A stretch of DNA of 48,130 bases from Ketobacter sp. MCCC 1A13808. Its GTDB lineage: Bacteria; Pseudomonadota; Gammaproteobacteria; Pseudomonadales; Ketobacteraceae. This document shows, in pieces, positions 1 through 10,098 of this stretch. The stretch is from assembly GCF_009746715.1 (NCBI RefSeq), contig NZ_VRKW01000022.1, positions 1-48,130 of the forward strand. The letters are read 5' to 3'. The translations under genes were made by a program, and so were the position numbers. The notes below the pieces were generated by a model. The model was not told the origin of the DNA. It ran no database searches and was given only the letters and a program-made list of their open reading frames with translations. The number at the start of each line of letters is the position of its first letter. Positions within the stretch are counted from its first letter, which is position 1.

Positions 1-51
1 GCTTTACTCCAACCTTCCCGGCCTCCTTGTCGGCTGCCTTTCCCGTCGAAG

Positions 52-112
52 TGGTGCGCATTATAGGGACATCATTTCACCCGTCAACGCTTTTTTTAAA
101 CAATTTTTTCAA
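52..112 (-). promoter_or_regulatory. rrn P1-type ribosomal RNA promoter with UP element, firing leftwards out of the window
   Basis: On the minus strand there is a -35 TTGACG (87-82), a 16-bp spacer and a perfect -10 TATAAT (65-60) followed by GCGCACCAC. The 16-bp spacer and the CCCTATAATGCGC core closely resemble E. coli rrnB P1, including the GC-rich discriminator tied to stringent control. An A/T-rich block with A6 and A7 tracts (about 88-112) sits where an UP element would. The rRNA genes themselves would lie left of base 1 and are not seen. In P. aeruginosa, as I recall, an rrn operon also follows msrQ. Confidence 0.8.
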
Positions 113-178
113 CACCTTAGCCATTCCAACACTTTTACTCGCGCAAAACGCTTCTTGCTTTCGCCCCGCTCCAACAAA

Positions 179-201
179 CAGCCCGCAGCACCTGCGGGCT
201 G
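179..201 (-). terminator. Rho-independent terminator of the msrP-msrQ transcript
   Basis: A perfect 10-bp stem (CAGCCCGCAG / CTGCGGGCTG) with a 3-nt loop lies 45 bases past the msrQ stop. In the minus direction it is followed by TTTGTT, a short U-run. It separates the msrQ operon from the rRNA promoter. Confidence 0.7.
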
Positions 202-245
202 GAGCCGTATCCGAAGTGTTTTTCAGAAAAGTAAAACCAGTGTAG

Positions 246-848
246 TTATGATTTTGCAGGACGCAGAATATTTTTGATCTTTTCAGTACGAAGGAGCATG
301 AACGCTATAAACAGGAACCCGAAAATCAGCGGTTGTACATAATCAAGTTTGCTCACCCACACAATATGGAGCACCGCTAACGCACCGCTGAGATATACCA
401 GACGGTGCAATTGATTCCATTTCTTGCCTAAGCGCCGACGACTTCGCTGTGTTGACGTGACTGCCAGCGGAACCAACAACACCCAGGCAGCAACGCCGAT
501 GTAAATATACGGACGCTCGCTAAGCTCTTCCGTTATGACCTGAAAATCGAGTCCGGCCCAAAACACCAGAAATGAGCAGAGGTGCAGACTCAAATAGAAA
601 AAACTCCATAGTCCCAATGGCCGCCTGAACGCGATCCATATTGCGTTGCCGGTAAGCTTGCGCAAGGGGGTCATCGCCAGACTGAGCCAAAGGATACAGG
701 CACCGTCAAACCCAAATTCACGTACGATTTTTTCGGCCGGATCGGTGCCTATGTCGCCACTAACAACAAGATAAACCACCCAGAAGAATGGGAGGGCGAG
801 CAATATATGCAGCCCCCAACGAAGCTTTACGATGGTGTTTTTTTTCAT
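246..848 (-). CDS. msrQ: MsrQ, haem b-binding membrane subunit of the periplasmic methionine sulfoxide reductase MsrPQ
   Basis: Inner-membrane protein of 200 aa (YedZ family, ferric-reductase-like transmembrane domain) that passes electrons from the quinone pool or flavin reductase to MsrP, which repairs oxidised methionines in periplasmic proteins. Several hydrophobic segments are visible (about 12-30, 48-60, 80-98, 115-130, 150-165, 172-187). Likely haem ligands are His89 (in YLSLHLCSF), His148 (WNQLHRLVYLSG) and His161 (AVLHIVW), in the usual family context. It starts with ATG 33 nt after the msrP stop, so the two are co-transcribed, and it is the last gene before a terminator. Confidence 0.93.
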   Translation of the reverse strand: MKKNTIVKLRWGLHILLALPFFWVVYLVVSGDIGTDPAEKIVREFGFDGACILWLSLAMTPLRKLTGNAIWIAFRRPLGLWSFFYLSLHLCSFLVFWAGLDFQVITEELSERPYIYIGVAAWVLLVPLAVTSTQRSRRRLGKKWNQLHRLVYLSGALAVLHIVWVSKLDYVQPLIFGFLFIAFMLLRTEKIKNILRPAKS

Positions 849-881
849 GCTAATAAAACCGGAACCCGCAATGAATCAGCA

Positions 882-1874
882 TCAGAAATTTTTACTCAAA
901 TCGATATCTTTATATAACGAAGCGACCTGATCTTCATAGCCATTGAATTTTTGCGTCTCAACCCAGTTGGGGTTGAATAGGCTGTTCGGTAAACGCCGCT
1001 CCCGCTTCTGGCTCCAGCGGGGATGATCCACTTGCGGATTGACGTTGGCATAAAAACCATACTCCTGAGAGGCCATACGCTGCCAGGTTGTTCTCGGCTG
1101 CTGCTCGACGAACTGAATTTTTACGATGGATTTAATGCTCTTGAATCCGTATTTCCACGGCAGCATCAGACGCAGAGGCGCTCCGTTTTGCGGCAACAAC
1201 GGCTTGCCATAAATTCCCACAACCATCAACGACAGCGGATGCATGGCTTCGGCCATCGTCAGCCCTTCTACATAGGGCCAGTCCAGGGTCGAACGCCCAA
1301 AGCGCTGCGCAGGGAAACGATCAGGATCAACCAGGGTTTCAAAGCGTACATACTTTGCTTTAGAAGTAGGTTCAAACCGTTTGATCAAATCCGCCAGAGG
1401 AAAACCGACCCAGGGAACGACCATAGACCACGCCTCGACACACCGGAATCGATATACACGATCCTCAAGTGGGTGGGGTTTAAGAATATCCTCCAGGGTG
1501 TATTTGCCCGGTCGCTTGACTGCACCTTCAATTTCGACGCGCCAGGGATCAACCTTGAAATCTTTGCTGTTACGGGAGGGATCATCTTTACCGGTGCCGA
1601 ATTCATAAAAATTATTATATTTTATGATGTCGTCGTAGGGGGTCAGCTCATCTTTAGCTGAGGATGGCCATTGGTTACTGGACGCCAACTTACTACGCAA
1701 CATGGCCTGCCAGTTGGCGTCAGTTTTCGCCTGCGCCCCCAAATGAGTGAAAGCGGCTGCCCCCACCCCCAGGTAGCCGGCTCGCTTTAACCACTCCCTG
1801 CGGCTCAGGTAGCCTGACTCAGGCGTGATTTCGTAACTCTTGGGCTCAGATGGATCTTTGCTTTTGATTAACAT
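882..1874 (-). CDS. msrP: MsrP, molybdopterin-dependent catalytic subunit of protein-methionine-sulfoxide reductase
   Basis: Periplasmic molybdoenzyme (YedY family) of 330 aa that reduces Met-SO in envelope proteins. The N-terminus carries a twin-arginine export signal (SRREWLKRAGYLG, Arg25-Arg26, then a hydrophobic stretch ending near AQA). Cys145 in YRFRCVEAWSM is the expected ligand of the molybdenum atom. I chose the ATG at 1874 because GAAGGT lies just upstream and the Tat signal is then of normal length; an in-frame TTG at 1913 only adds a non-conserved tail. It is followed closely by its membrane partner msrQ. Confidence 0.95.
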   Translation of the reverse strand: MLIKSKDPSEPKSYEITPESGYLSRREWLKRAGYLGVGAAAFTHLGAQAKTDANWQAMLRSKLASSNQWPSSAKDELTPYDDIIKYNNFYEFGTGKDDPSRNSKDFKVDPWRVEIEGAVKRPGKYTLEDILKPHPLEDRVYRFRCVEAWSMVVPWVGFPLADLIKRFEPTSKAKYVRFETLVDPDRFPAQRFGRSTLDWPYVEGLTMAEAMHPLSLMVVGIYGKPLLPQNGAPLRLMLPWKYGFKSIKSIVKIQFVEQQPRTTWQRMASQEYGFYANVNPQVDHPRWSQKRERRLPNSLFNPNWVETQKFNGYEDQVASLYKDIDLSKNF

Positions 1875-1954
1875 AGGGCACCTTCTTGTCGTCCTCATGT
1901 TCCTTTGACGCAATACCGGCCCGTTTGTTACTAGACTTTGATATTTTTCTGCCG

Positions 1955-2929
1955 TTACACTTTTGCCGGTTTCTTTCTCCAGAAAGAGAGCAACGGACCG
2001 CTTAATGCGTAAATCAGGAATATCGCCAACAGCATGCCGGATGGGTACGTGGAAATCACCGCAAGTACCAGCACCACGGCAAGAATCGCGATAAAGGGCA
2101 CCCTCCCCTTGAAATCCAACTGCTTGAAGCTGTTGTATTTCACGTTACTGACCATCATCACTGCGGAAAAGGCTGTAAATGCCGCGACCAGAAACGAAAT
2201 CGTGCTGTCGGCCACGTCCACTTGCTGATTAGTGCCGAACCACACGATTCCGGCAACCACCCCGGCAGCAGCCGGGCTGGGCAATCCGGTAAAGTAGCGC
2301 TTATCTGCCGTGTCAATCTGAACGTTGAAGCGGGCTAAACGCAGAGCAGCACAAGCTGCGTAAACAAACGCAATCATCCAGCCAAATTTACCTAACGTGG
2401 ACAAAGACCAGGAATAACACACTAAAGCTGGTGCGACCCCGAACGAGATGCAATCAGAGAGACTGTCGTACTGCTCACCGAATTCGCTCTGGGTATTGGT
2501 CATGCGCGCAACCCGGCCGTCCAGACCGTCCAGAATCATGGCCACAAATATTGCACTTGCTGCATGCTCATAAACCCCGTTCATCGCAGCAACAATGGCA
2601 TAAAAGCCTGAAAACAGCGCACCGGTAGTAAACAGGTTCGGTAATAGATACACCCCTTTACGGCGGATTTTTTTGCCGCCTTCAAGCTCTTCACCCTCGA
2701 CTACTTCAAAGGTAACACCATCATGATCGTCAATGTCAGCGTCATCAGATTCTTTACTATTGCGTAAGTTAACCACAGACCCAGCGTCTTTTTCCTGGGG
2801 TGGGTTATCTTGCTGTGTAACCCCCGGCTTCCCCGAACTGGCTTTTCCAGATGGCGGGAGATGAGAGTCGGGCTTGCTGCGATCTGCTGTATCTTCCGGC
2901 CCGCCGGATGGCGTCTTCTTATCTACCAT
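1955..2929 (-). CDS. pssA: CDP-diacylglycerol--serine O-phosphatidyltransferase
   Basis: Integral membrane CDP-alcohol phosphatidyltransferase (324 aa) that makes phosphatidylserine, the precursor of phosphatidylethanolamine. The signature D-G-x2-A-R-x8-G-x3-D-x3-D is read in LDGLDGRVARMTNTQ...GEQYDSLSD (about residues 137-163). Conserved YLLPNLFTTGALFSGFYAI precedes it, and several membrane helices follow. The first ~90 residues are a Pro/Ser/Lys then Asp/Glu-rich, probably disordered extension, longer than in the pseudomonad proteins I know. ATG with AAAGG 7 nt upstream. It lies downstream of the ilvC terminator, so it probably has its own promoter in 2930-3010, though I see no strong one. 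Confidence 0.93.
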   Translation of the reverse strand: MVDKKTPSGGPEDTADRSKPDSHLPPSGKASSGKPGVTQQDNPPQEKDAGSVVNLRNSKESDDADIDDHDGVTFEVVEGEELEGGKKIRRKGVYLLPNLFTTGALFSGFYAIVAAMNGVYEHAASAIFVAMILDGLDGRVARMTNTQSEFGEQYDSLSDCISFGVAPALVCYSWSLSTLGKFGWMIAFVYAACAALRLARFNVQIDTADKRYFTGLPSPAAAGVVAGIVWFGTNQQVDVADSTISFLVAAFTAFSAVMMVSNVKYNSFKQLDFKGRVPFIAILAVVLVLAVISTYPSGMLLAIFLIYALSGPLLSFWRKKPAKV

Positions 2930-3011
2930 GATTCAACCTTTGAGATAGTGTTGGCACCTGTACTTTGGCCCCTGGCCGGAGATTTTTCAACTCTTTCCGT
3001 TTCCGGCACGC

Positions 3012-3040
3012 AAACAAAAAGCGCGGCCGAAGCCGCGCAT
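3012..3040 (-). terminator. Rho-independent terminator after ilvC
   Basis: On the minus strand a GC-only 7-bp stem (GCGCGGC/GCCGCGC) with a UUCG tetraloop is followed by TTTTTGTTT. It sits 20 bases after the ilvC stop and marks the end of the ilvI-ilvN-ilvC transcript. Confidence 0.9.
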
Positions 3041-3058
3041 TCACTGACTCAGGACGGA

Positions 3059-4605
<1,547 letters not shown>

Positions 4606-4607
4606 GA

Positions 4608-6329
4608 TCAGGTACGCTCCGTTTTGCTAAGCCACATGTCACGCATGGAGCCTTCTTTTATCTGCATGGGATATACATGCTCATTGGGATCGACGTTGAT
4701 ATCCAGAAACACCAAACGATCTTTCAATGCAAACGCCCGCTCCATTGCCTCGTCCAACTGTTCAGGCTTGGTCACCTTGATACCGACGTGCCCATAGGAT
4801 TCAGTCAATTTCACAAAATCCGGCAGAGACTCTTCGTACGTAGAGCTTGAGTGACGTCCCTGATATTGCATGTCCTGCCATTGGCGCACCATACCCAATG
4901 CCTGGTTGTTCAGATTGACAATTTTCACCGGGAAATTGTATTGCAGGCAGGTGGACAGCTCCTGGATATTCATCTGGATACTGCCTTCACCTGTTACACA
5001 CGCCACGGTACGCTCAGGAAACGCGGCTAAACACCCCATCGCGGCCGGCAACCCGAAGCCCATCGTGCCCAAGCCGCCGGAGTTGATCCACTGACGGGGG
5101 TATTTGAACTTATAGTATTGCGCTGCGAACATCTGGTGCTGGCCTACATCGGAGGTTACGATGGCCTCGCCGTTGGTCACTTTGTAGAGTGCTTCTATGA
5201 CCTGCTGGGGCTTCAGAATGTCCGGACTGGTTTCATAACGCAGGCCGTGATAAGCACGCCAGGCATCGATCTGCTTCCACCAGGTTTCCAGAGCTTGTTG
5301 GTCGGGTTTTTGTTCCACCTTTTCCAGCTGATCCAGCATTTCCGTCAACACCTGATCAACCGGTCCTACGATCGGCACATCAACCGGAATGTTTTTCGCT
5401 ATGGAAGCAGGATCAACGTCCACGTGAACAATTTTTGCGTTGGGGCAAAACTTGGGCTCGCTGTTCGTAACCCGGTCGTCAAAGCGCACACCAATTGCCA
5501 GCACAAGGTCGGCATGATGCATCACCATATTGGCTTCATAAGTACCATGCATACCCAACATTCCCAGGAACTGGGGATCATCGCCGGGAAAGGCGCCCAG
5601 CCCCATCAACGTGTTGGTGCAGGGAAAGCCTAGCTTGCGAATCAAAGTAGTGAGCAGGTCTGATGAATTGCCCTGAATCACGCCGCCGCCGGTGTAAAAA
5701 ACGGGGCGCTTGCTGGCCAGTAGTAAGTCCACCGCCTTCTTGATCTGCCCGGAGTGCCCCTTATTCACTACATTGTACGAGCGCATCTTCACTTTCGTCG
5801 GGTAACTATAGTCGTAAGTCACTGCCGGGCTGGTGAGATCCTTGGGAATATCCACCAATACCGGACCGGGACGGCCGGTGGCCGCTATGTAGAACGCTTT
5901 TTTGATAATTTCGGGGATGTCTTCGGTTTTCTTCACCATAAAGCTGTGCTTTACGATCGGCCGTGTGACACCCACGATGTCGGTTTCCTGGAAAGCATCA
6001 TTGCCGATCCAGTCGCTCTGCACCTGGCCGGTAATAATAACCAGAGGAATCGAATCCATATACGCGGTTGCGATACCAGTGACTGTATTGGTCGCGCCGG
6101 GACCGGAGGTCGCCAGGACAACGCCGGTTTTCCCGCTGCAGCGGGAAAAAGCATCGGCCATATGTGCAGCCGCCTGTTCATGTCGCACCAGCACATGGGA
6201 AATTCTACTTTGCTGGAACAGCGCATCATATATATGAAGTACTGCGCCGCCGGGGTAACCAAAGATGGTTTCAACGCCCTCGTCCGCTAGTGCACGAACG
6301 AGCATCTCTGCGCCTGATAATTGTTCCAC
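4608..6329 (-). CDS. ilvI: Acetolactate synthase large (catalytic) subunit
   Basis: ThDP- and FAD-dependent acetohydroxyacid synthase catalytic subunit, first common step of branched-chain amino acid synthesis. The catalytic Glu lies in [14 protein letters not shown], and the ThDP/Mg motif is [14 protein letters not shown]...NLNNQ. Residues [15 protein letters not shown] mark the N-terminal domain. I place the start at GTG 6329 (573 aa): GAGGTG sits 7 nt upstream and the protein then begins [14 protein letters not shown] as homologues do. The in-frame TTG at 6392 would add 21 unlikely residues and runs through a strong hairpin. First gene of ilvI-ilvN-ilvC. Confidence 0.96.
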   Translation of the reverse strand: MEQLSGAEMLVRALADEGVETIFGYPGGAVLHIYDALFQQSRISHVLVRHEQAAAHMADAFSRCSGKTGVVLATSGPGATNTVTGIATAYMDSIPLVIITGQVQSDWIGNDAFQETDIVGVTRPIVKHSFMVKKTEDIPEIIKKAFYIAATGRPGPVLVDIPKDLTSPAVTYDYSYPTKVKMRSYNVVNKGHSGQIKKAVDLLLASKRPVFYTGGGVIQGNSSDLLTTLIRKLGFPCTNTLMGLGAFPGDDPQFLGMLGMHGTYEANMVMHHADLVLAIGVRFDDRVTNSEPKFCPNAKIVHVDVDPASIAKNIPVDVPIVGPVDQVLTEMLDQLEKVEQKPDQQALETWWKQIDAWRAYHGLRYETSPDILKPQQVIEALYKVTNGEAIVTSDVGQHQMFAAQYYKFKYPRQWINSGGLGTMGFGLPAAMGCLAAFPERTVACVTGEGSIQMNIQELSTCLQYNFPVKIVNLNNQALGMVRQWQDMQYQGRHSSSTYEESLPDFVKLTESYGHVGIKVTKPEQLDEAMERAFALKDRLVFLDINVDPNEHVYPMQIKEGSMRDMWLSKTERT

Positions 6330-6360
6330 GATCTCACACCTCACCTTGAAAGCCCAATTT

Positions 6361-6378
6361 ACAGGCGGCCCCGCCTGC
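6361..6378 (-). promoter_or_regulatory. Strong hairpin in the ilvI leader
   Basis: CAGGCGG and CCGCCTG are perfectly complementary around a two-base GG centre (or a shorter stem with a 4-nt loop). The hairpin lies about 20 nt upstream of the ilvI Shine-Dalgarno. No U-run follows on either strand, so it is not a classical terminator. It could influence ribosome access or form part of an attenuator with the short leader ORF just upstream. Confidence 0.4.
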
Positions 6379-6397
6379 AAGTGTGCATTCAAGCCTA

Positions 6398-6433
6398 TTA
6401 CGATCTTATTAAAATCTGTGAATTCAGTGTCAT
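6398..6433 (-). CDS. Possible ilv leader peptide, 11 codons with Ile-Leu-Ile
   Basis: An ATG overlapping the TGA of a preceding 10-codon ORF (6462-6430, [10 protein letters not shown]) opens an 11-residue [14 protein letters not shown], with GGCAGGT upstream. It contains Ile-Leu-Ile read by the uncommon codons AUU UUA AUA and stops 20 nt before a strong hairpin. Ribosome stalling at branched-chain codons is how ilv leaders work in enterobacteria. The run here is short, so this may be chance. Confidence 0.25.
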   Translation of the reverse strand: MTLNSQILIRS

Positions 6434-6675
6434 ACCTGCCGAATTTTCACTGCGGCCGGCATGTCCTGTGGGTTTAAAGCTAGTTTGGCACCACAACCGC
6501 GGGGTTCGGGATGTGCCTTCTCTTCCACCTATGGGTGTCAGATTCATCTAGCGAGATCGACGGGGTAGAGCAAACATATAGGGTGGTAATGCTTGCCTAA
6601 AAGTGGCGAAACTCTCGCTCTAGCGCAGGTTGGCATAGGTTCACTTACCAATTTGCACCCACCTTAGTGAGCCGC

Positions 6676-6705
6676 ATATCTTGACATGGATGTAAATTTT
6701 GTCAA
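6676..6705 (-). promoter_or_regulatory. Probable sigma-70 promoter of ilvI-ilvN-ilvC
   Basis: On the minus strand a consensus -35 TTGACA (6705-6700) is followed by an 18-bp spacer and AGATAT (6681-6676). Transcription would begin near 6669 and give a leader of about 340 nt. The remaining stretch 6330-6862 holds no recognised gene other than the leader features listed. Confidence 0.55.
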
Positions 6706-6862
6706 TAGAAAGGGATTGCTTTCAAAACCAGACACTTAGGCCTGGGGAACCGGCAAAAGGGTTAAAATTGGTTCAATTTCACAGTTTGCTATGGAATTTC
6801 TACGATTAGTCCATTTAACCGACTATATTTAGAGTAAGTTTTTCACAGAGTCAGGCAAGACA

Positions 6863-7327
6863 ATGATTAAACAACGATTCCTTTTGCCCGTAGCGATCCT
6901 GGCCACGATGATGCTGGCCTCCCCTCTCCATGCAGCCAAGTTTTTCAAGTGGGTCGACGATCAGGGCGTTACACATTACGGCGAGAATCCGCCTGATACT
7001 GAAACCGCGCAGACTATTAATGTGAAATCAGGCGCGTCCAGCGATCAGCAGCAAGCGGTGGACAACCTGGAAGCCATGCGCAAGTCTTCTTCAGAAACAA
7101 AGGAACTCAGCCGGGAAGATAAAAACGCTGAGATCGAGCGCCGCAATAAAGCGATTATGGCGCAGAACTGTAAGGATCAACAACGCAACCTGGGTCAGCT
7201 CAAAGCGAACCGGCGGGTTAAGGAAACCGGTACGGACGGAGAGATCCGGTTTCTGGATGAAGCAGAAATAGCATCCCGCATCAAAGAAATTCAGACATAC
7301 ATGGCCGAAAACTGCACGGGCATGTAA
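6863..7327 (+). CDS. DUF4124 domain-containing exported protein
   Basis: Protein of 154 aa with a cleavable Sec signal (residues 1-24, ending LHAA) and a DUF4124 domain right after it: KFFKWVDDQGVTHYGENPP, where the W-D-x-G-V-x-Y pattern is typical. The rest is charged and probably helical (NLEAMRKSSSETKELSREDKNAEIERRNKA), with two cysteines (QNCKDQ, ENCTG). DUF4124 proteins are common periplasmic proteins of unknown function in gammaproteobacteria. Monocistronic, closed by a good terminator. Confidence 0.85.
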   Translation: MIKQRFLLPVAILATMMLASPLHAAKFFKWVDDQGVTHYGENPPDTETAQTINVKSGASSDQQQAVDNLEAMRKSSSETKELSREDKNAEIERRNKAIMAQNCKDQQRNLGQLKANRRVKETGTDGEIRFLDEAEIASRIKEIQTYMAENCTGM

Positions 7328-7342
7328 CAAGACGTCGATACC

Positions 7343-7379
7343 AAGCCGGGCTACCTGAATCGGGTTGCCCGGCTTTTTT
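7343..7379 (+). terminator. Rho-independent terminator after the DUF4124 gene
   Basis: A 9-bp perfect stem (AAGCCGGGC / GCCCGGCTT) with a 15-nt loop runs into a T-run. It lies 15 bases after the DUF4124 stop and before the convergent clpB. Confidence 0.85.
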
Positions 7380-7433
7380 GTGTTTTGCTAATCACACTTC
7401 GCTGCTCGCTAATCCGGCTTCGATTCTGGAAAC

Positions 7434-10007
7434 TTATTTAGAAAAAGCGATGTGCCCATCCAGAATATCAGCCCGTATCGTTTCTCCCGGCAGGAATCGA
7501 CCGCTTAATATATCCTGAGCCAATGGATTTTCGATCTCCCTCTGGATAGCACGTTTCAATGGGCGCGCGCCATAGACAGGATCGAAGCCCGCTTCAACCA
7601 ATTTATCCATAACCGCTTCAGACAATTCCAGCATCAAATCCCGATCGGCCAATCGTTTACGGAGGTTAGCCAATTGTATTCGAGCTATGCCTCGGATCTG
7701 TTCGTTCAGCAGCGGATGGAACACCACCACTTCATCGATTCGATTTATCAACTCCGGACGGAAATGTGTGCCGACGATGTCCATCACTGCATTTTTCATT
7801 TGCTCGTAATTCTCGTCACCGGCCATACTTTGGATTATGTCTGACCCCATATTGGACGTCATGACTATCACCGTGTTGCGGAAATCGACAGTTCGACCCT
7901 GCCCATCCGTTAAACGGCCATCCTCCAGCACTTGCAGCAGTATATTGAATACGTCAGGGTGCGCTTTTTCCACTTCGTCCAGCAAAATCACCGAATAAGG
8001 TTTACGTCGCACGCTTTCCGTGAGATAGCCACCCTCTTCGTATCCGACGTAACCCGGCGGCGCACCAATCAGCCGTGACACAGAGTGCTTCTCCATGAAC
8101 TCGGACATATCGATCCGCACCAACGCTTCCTCAGTATCAAACAGGAACGTGGCCAGCGCTTTACAGAGTTCAGTCTTACCTACACCGGTCGGGCCCAAAA
8201 ACAGAAAAGAACCGTTAGGCCGGTTGGGATCGGAAAGTCCGGCCCGGGAGCGACGAATAGCATCGGAGACCGCTTTTATCGCTTCGTGCTGGCCAACCAC
8301 TCTCTGGTGCAGCGCTTCTTCCATTTTCAATAATTTTTCCCGTTCGCCCTCCAGCATCTTCGCAACCGGTATCCCGGTCCACTTGGAAACCACTTCCGCA
8401 ATTTCCTCTTCCGTTACTTTGTTGCGCAGCAATTTCATTTCCATCATTTCGGCCTGCGCAGCCATATCCAATTGTTTTTCCAACTCAGGAATCCGGCCGT
8501 ATTGCAGCTCAGACATTTTGGTTAGATCACCAATACGACGCGCTTGCTCAAGATCAATCCGAGCTTGTTCAAGATCTGCTTTTATTTGTTGGCTACCGTG
8601 CAACGCCGCTTTTTCTGTAACCCACACCTCTTCCAGATCAGCAAAACTTCTTTCGTGCTGATCAATCTCGTCATTGAGTTTTTGAAGGCGCTTTTGGGAA
8701 GCGTCATCCACCTCTTTCTTTAACGCTTCCCGCTCCATTTTCAATTGAATCAAACGACGCTCCAGGCGGTCCAGCTCCTCTGGTTTAGAGTCCATTTCCA
8801 TGCGAATACGGCTGGCTGCCTCATCCACCAGATCAATTGCTTTATCGGGAAGCTGTCTTCCTGTGATGTAGCGCTGTGACAGTTTGGCTGCTTCCACAAT
8901 CGCCGAGTCTGTAATATCCACACCATGGTGTACTTCATAACGCTCCTTCAATCCACGCAGAATGGCGATTGTATCTTCCACTGAGGGTTGATCAACCTGG
9001 ACCTTTTGAAAGCGCCTTTCCAACGCGGCGTCTTTTTCGATGTATTGACGGTACTCGTCCAGGGTGGTGGCGCCGACACAATGCAACTCGCCGCGAGCCA
9101 ATGCCGGCTTCAGCATATTTCCAGCGTCCATTGCACCTTCACCTTTACCTGCACCAACCATAGTATGAAGTTCATCAATGAACAGAATGACACTGCCTTC
9201 TTCTTTCGCTAATTCATTCAATACGGATTTCAAGCGCTCTTCGAATTCACCACGGTATTTAGCACCGGCTAAAAGTGAGCCCATATCCAAAGACAATACG
9301 CGCTTGTTTTTCAAGCCCTCAGGAACCTCACCATTAACCACCCGTTGCGCTAATCCTTCGACTATGGCGGTCTTTCCGACCCCCGGTTCACCAATCAACA
9401 CCGGATTGTTTTTGGTTCGGCGTTGCAATACCTGAATGGTGCGACGAATTTCATCATCACGTCCGATCACCGGGTCCAGCTTACCTTCGGCCGCACGAGC
9501 CGTTAAATCCATGGTGAATTTTTCCAGCGCCTGACGTGACTCCTCTGCGTTTTGGTCGATCACTTGTTCGCCCCCACGGATTTTCTCAATTGCGGTTTCA
9601 AGATCGGATTTGGACACACCCAGCTTTTTGAAGATCTGACCGGTTGCGCCGCGATCCTCCACCATGGCGAGCACAACCATTTCACTGGAAATAAATTTGT
9701 CGCCTTTTTGCTGAGCGAGCTTGTCCGCTACATTGAGTATGCGTCCGAGATCGTTCGACATGTGGACATCGCCTTCCGAATTCTGAACGGCAGGCAAGCG
9801 GATTAGTTGGGCTGTAATTTCGTCCTTAAGCTGCCCCACGTTCACGCCCACTTGAGCCAGCAACGGCTTTATCCCACCCGAGCTGTCTTCCAGCATCGCG
9901 GACAAGAGGTGAACGGGTTCAATGAAATTGTGATCACGCCCCACTGCCGCAGATTGAGCATCAGACAGGGCGAGCTGTAACTTGCTGGTCAAGCGGTCAA
10001 TTCGCAT
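7434..10007 (-). CDS. clpB: ClpB, ATP-dependent protein disaggregase
   Basis: Hsp100 chaperone of 857 aa, the same length as E. coli ClpB, which extracts proteins from aggregates together with DnaK/DnaJ/GrpE. In order: Clp N-domain (1-145), first AAA+ domain with Walker A GEPGVGKT (about 206) and Walker [14 protein letters not shown], a coiled-coil middle domain (about 410-525), then the second AAA+ domain with GPTGVGKT (about 606) and [15 protein letters not shown], and the sensor/C-terminal domain with [13 protein letters not shown] with GAGG 8 nt upstream. A sigma-32-type promoter lies between pgeF and clpB. Confidence 0.98.
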   Translation of the reverse strand: MRIDRLTSKLQLALSDAQSAAVGRDHNFIEPVHLLSAMLEDSSGGIKPLLAQVGVNVGQLKDEITAQLIRLPAVQNSEGDVHMSNDLGRILNVADKLAQQKGDKFISSEMVVLAMVEDRGATGQIFKKLGVSKSDLETAIEKIRGGEQVIDQNAEESRQALEKFTMDLTARAAEGKLDPVIGRDDEIRRTIQVLQRRTKNNPVLIGEPGVGKTAIVEGLAQRVVNGEVPEGLKNKRVLSLDMGSLLAGAKYRGEFEERLKSVLNELAKEEGSVILFIDELHTMVGAGKGEGAMDAGNMLKPALARGELHCVGATTLDEYRQYIEKDAALERRFQKVQVDQPSVEDTIAILRGLKERYEVHHGVDITDSAIVEAAKLSQRYITGRQLPDKAIDLVDEAASRIRMEMDSKPEELDRLERRLIQLKMEREALKKEVDDASQKRLQKLNDEIDQHERSFADLEEVWVTEKAALHGSQQIKADLEQARIDLEQARRIGDLTKMSELQYGRIPELEKQLDMAAQAEMMEMKLLRNKVTEEEIAEVVSKWTGIPVAKMLEGEREKLLKMEEALHQRVVGQHEAIKAVSDAIRRSRAGLSDPNRPNGSFLFLGPTGVGKTELCKALATFLFDTEEALVRIDMSEFMEKHSVSRLIGAPPGYVGYEEGGYLTESVRRKPYSVILLDEVEKAHPDVFNILLQVLEDGRLTDGQGRTVDFRNTVIVMTSNMGSDIIQSMAGDENYEQMKNAVMDIVGTHFRPELINRIDEVVVFHPLLNEQIRGIARIQLANLRKRLADRDLMLELSEAVMDKLVEAGFDPVYGARPLKRAIQREIENPLAQDILSGRFLPGETIRADILDGHIAFSK

Positions 10008-10043
10008 TTCAATTCCTCAATATATTGTCTTAACTGCTTTACG

Positions 10044-10072
10044 ATTTGGGGGCGATCAGACGGGATTTCAAG
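10044..10072 (-). promoter_or_regulatory. Sigma-32 (RpoH) heat-shock promoter of clpB
   Basis: Minus strand: CTTGAAA (10072-10066), a 14-bp spacer, then CCCCAAAT (10051-10044). This fits the heat-shock consensus CTTGAAA-N11-16-CCCCATNT almost exactly, and clpB is a classical RpoH target. The transcript would start about 40 bases upstream of the clpB ATG. Confidence 0.85.
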
Positions 10073-10098
10073 AAGCACTATACAGGACAGAGACAGAT

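Noticed and set aside
1023-1661. Long open frame opposite msrP
   Set aside because: Antisense shadow of a clear molybdoenzyme gene, with no recognisable domain and no ribosome site. The same holds for 3188-3895 (ilvC), 5118-5633 and 5754-6290 (ilvI), 38039-39046 (ileS/ribF) and 13122-13685 (nadE).
6361-6378. Rho-independent terminator upstream of ilvI
   Set aside because: The stem is strong but no U-run follows in either direction.
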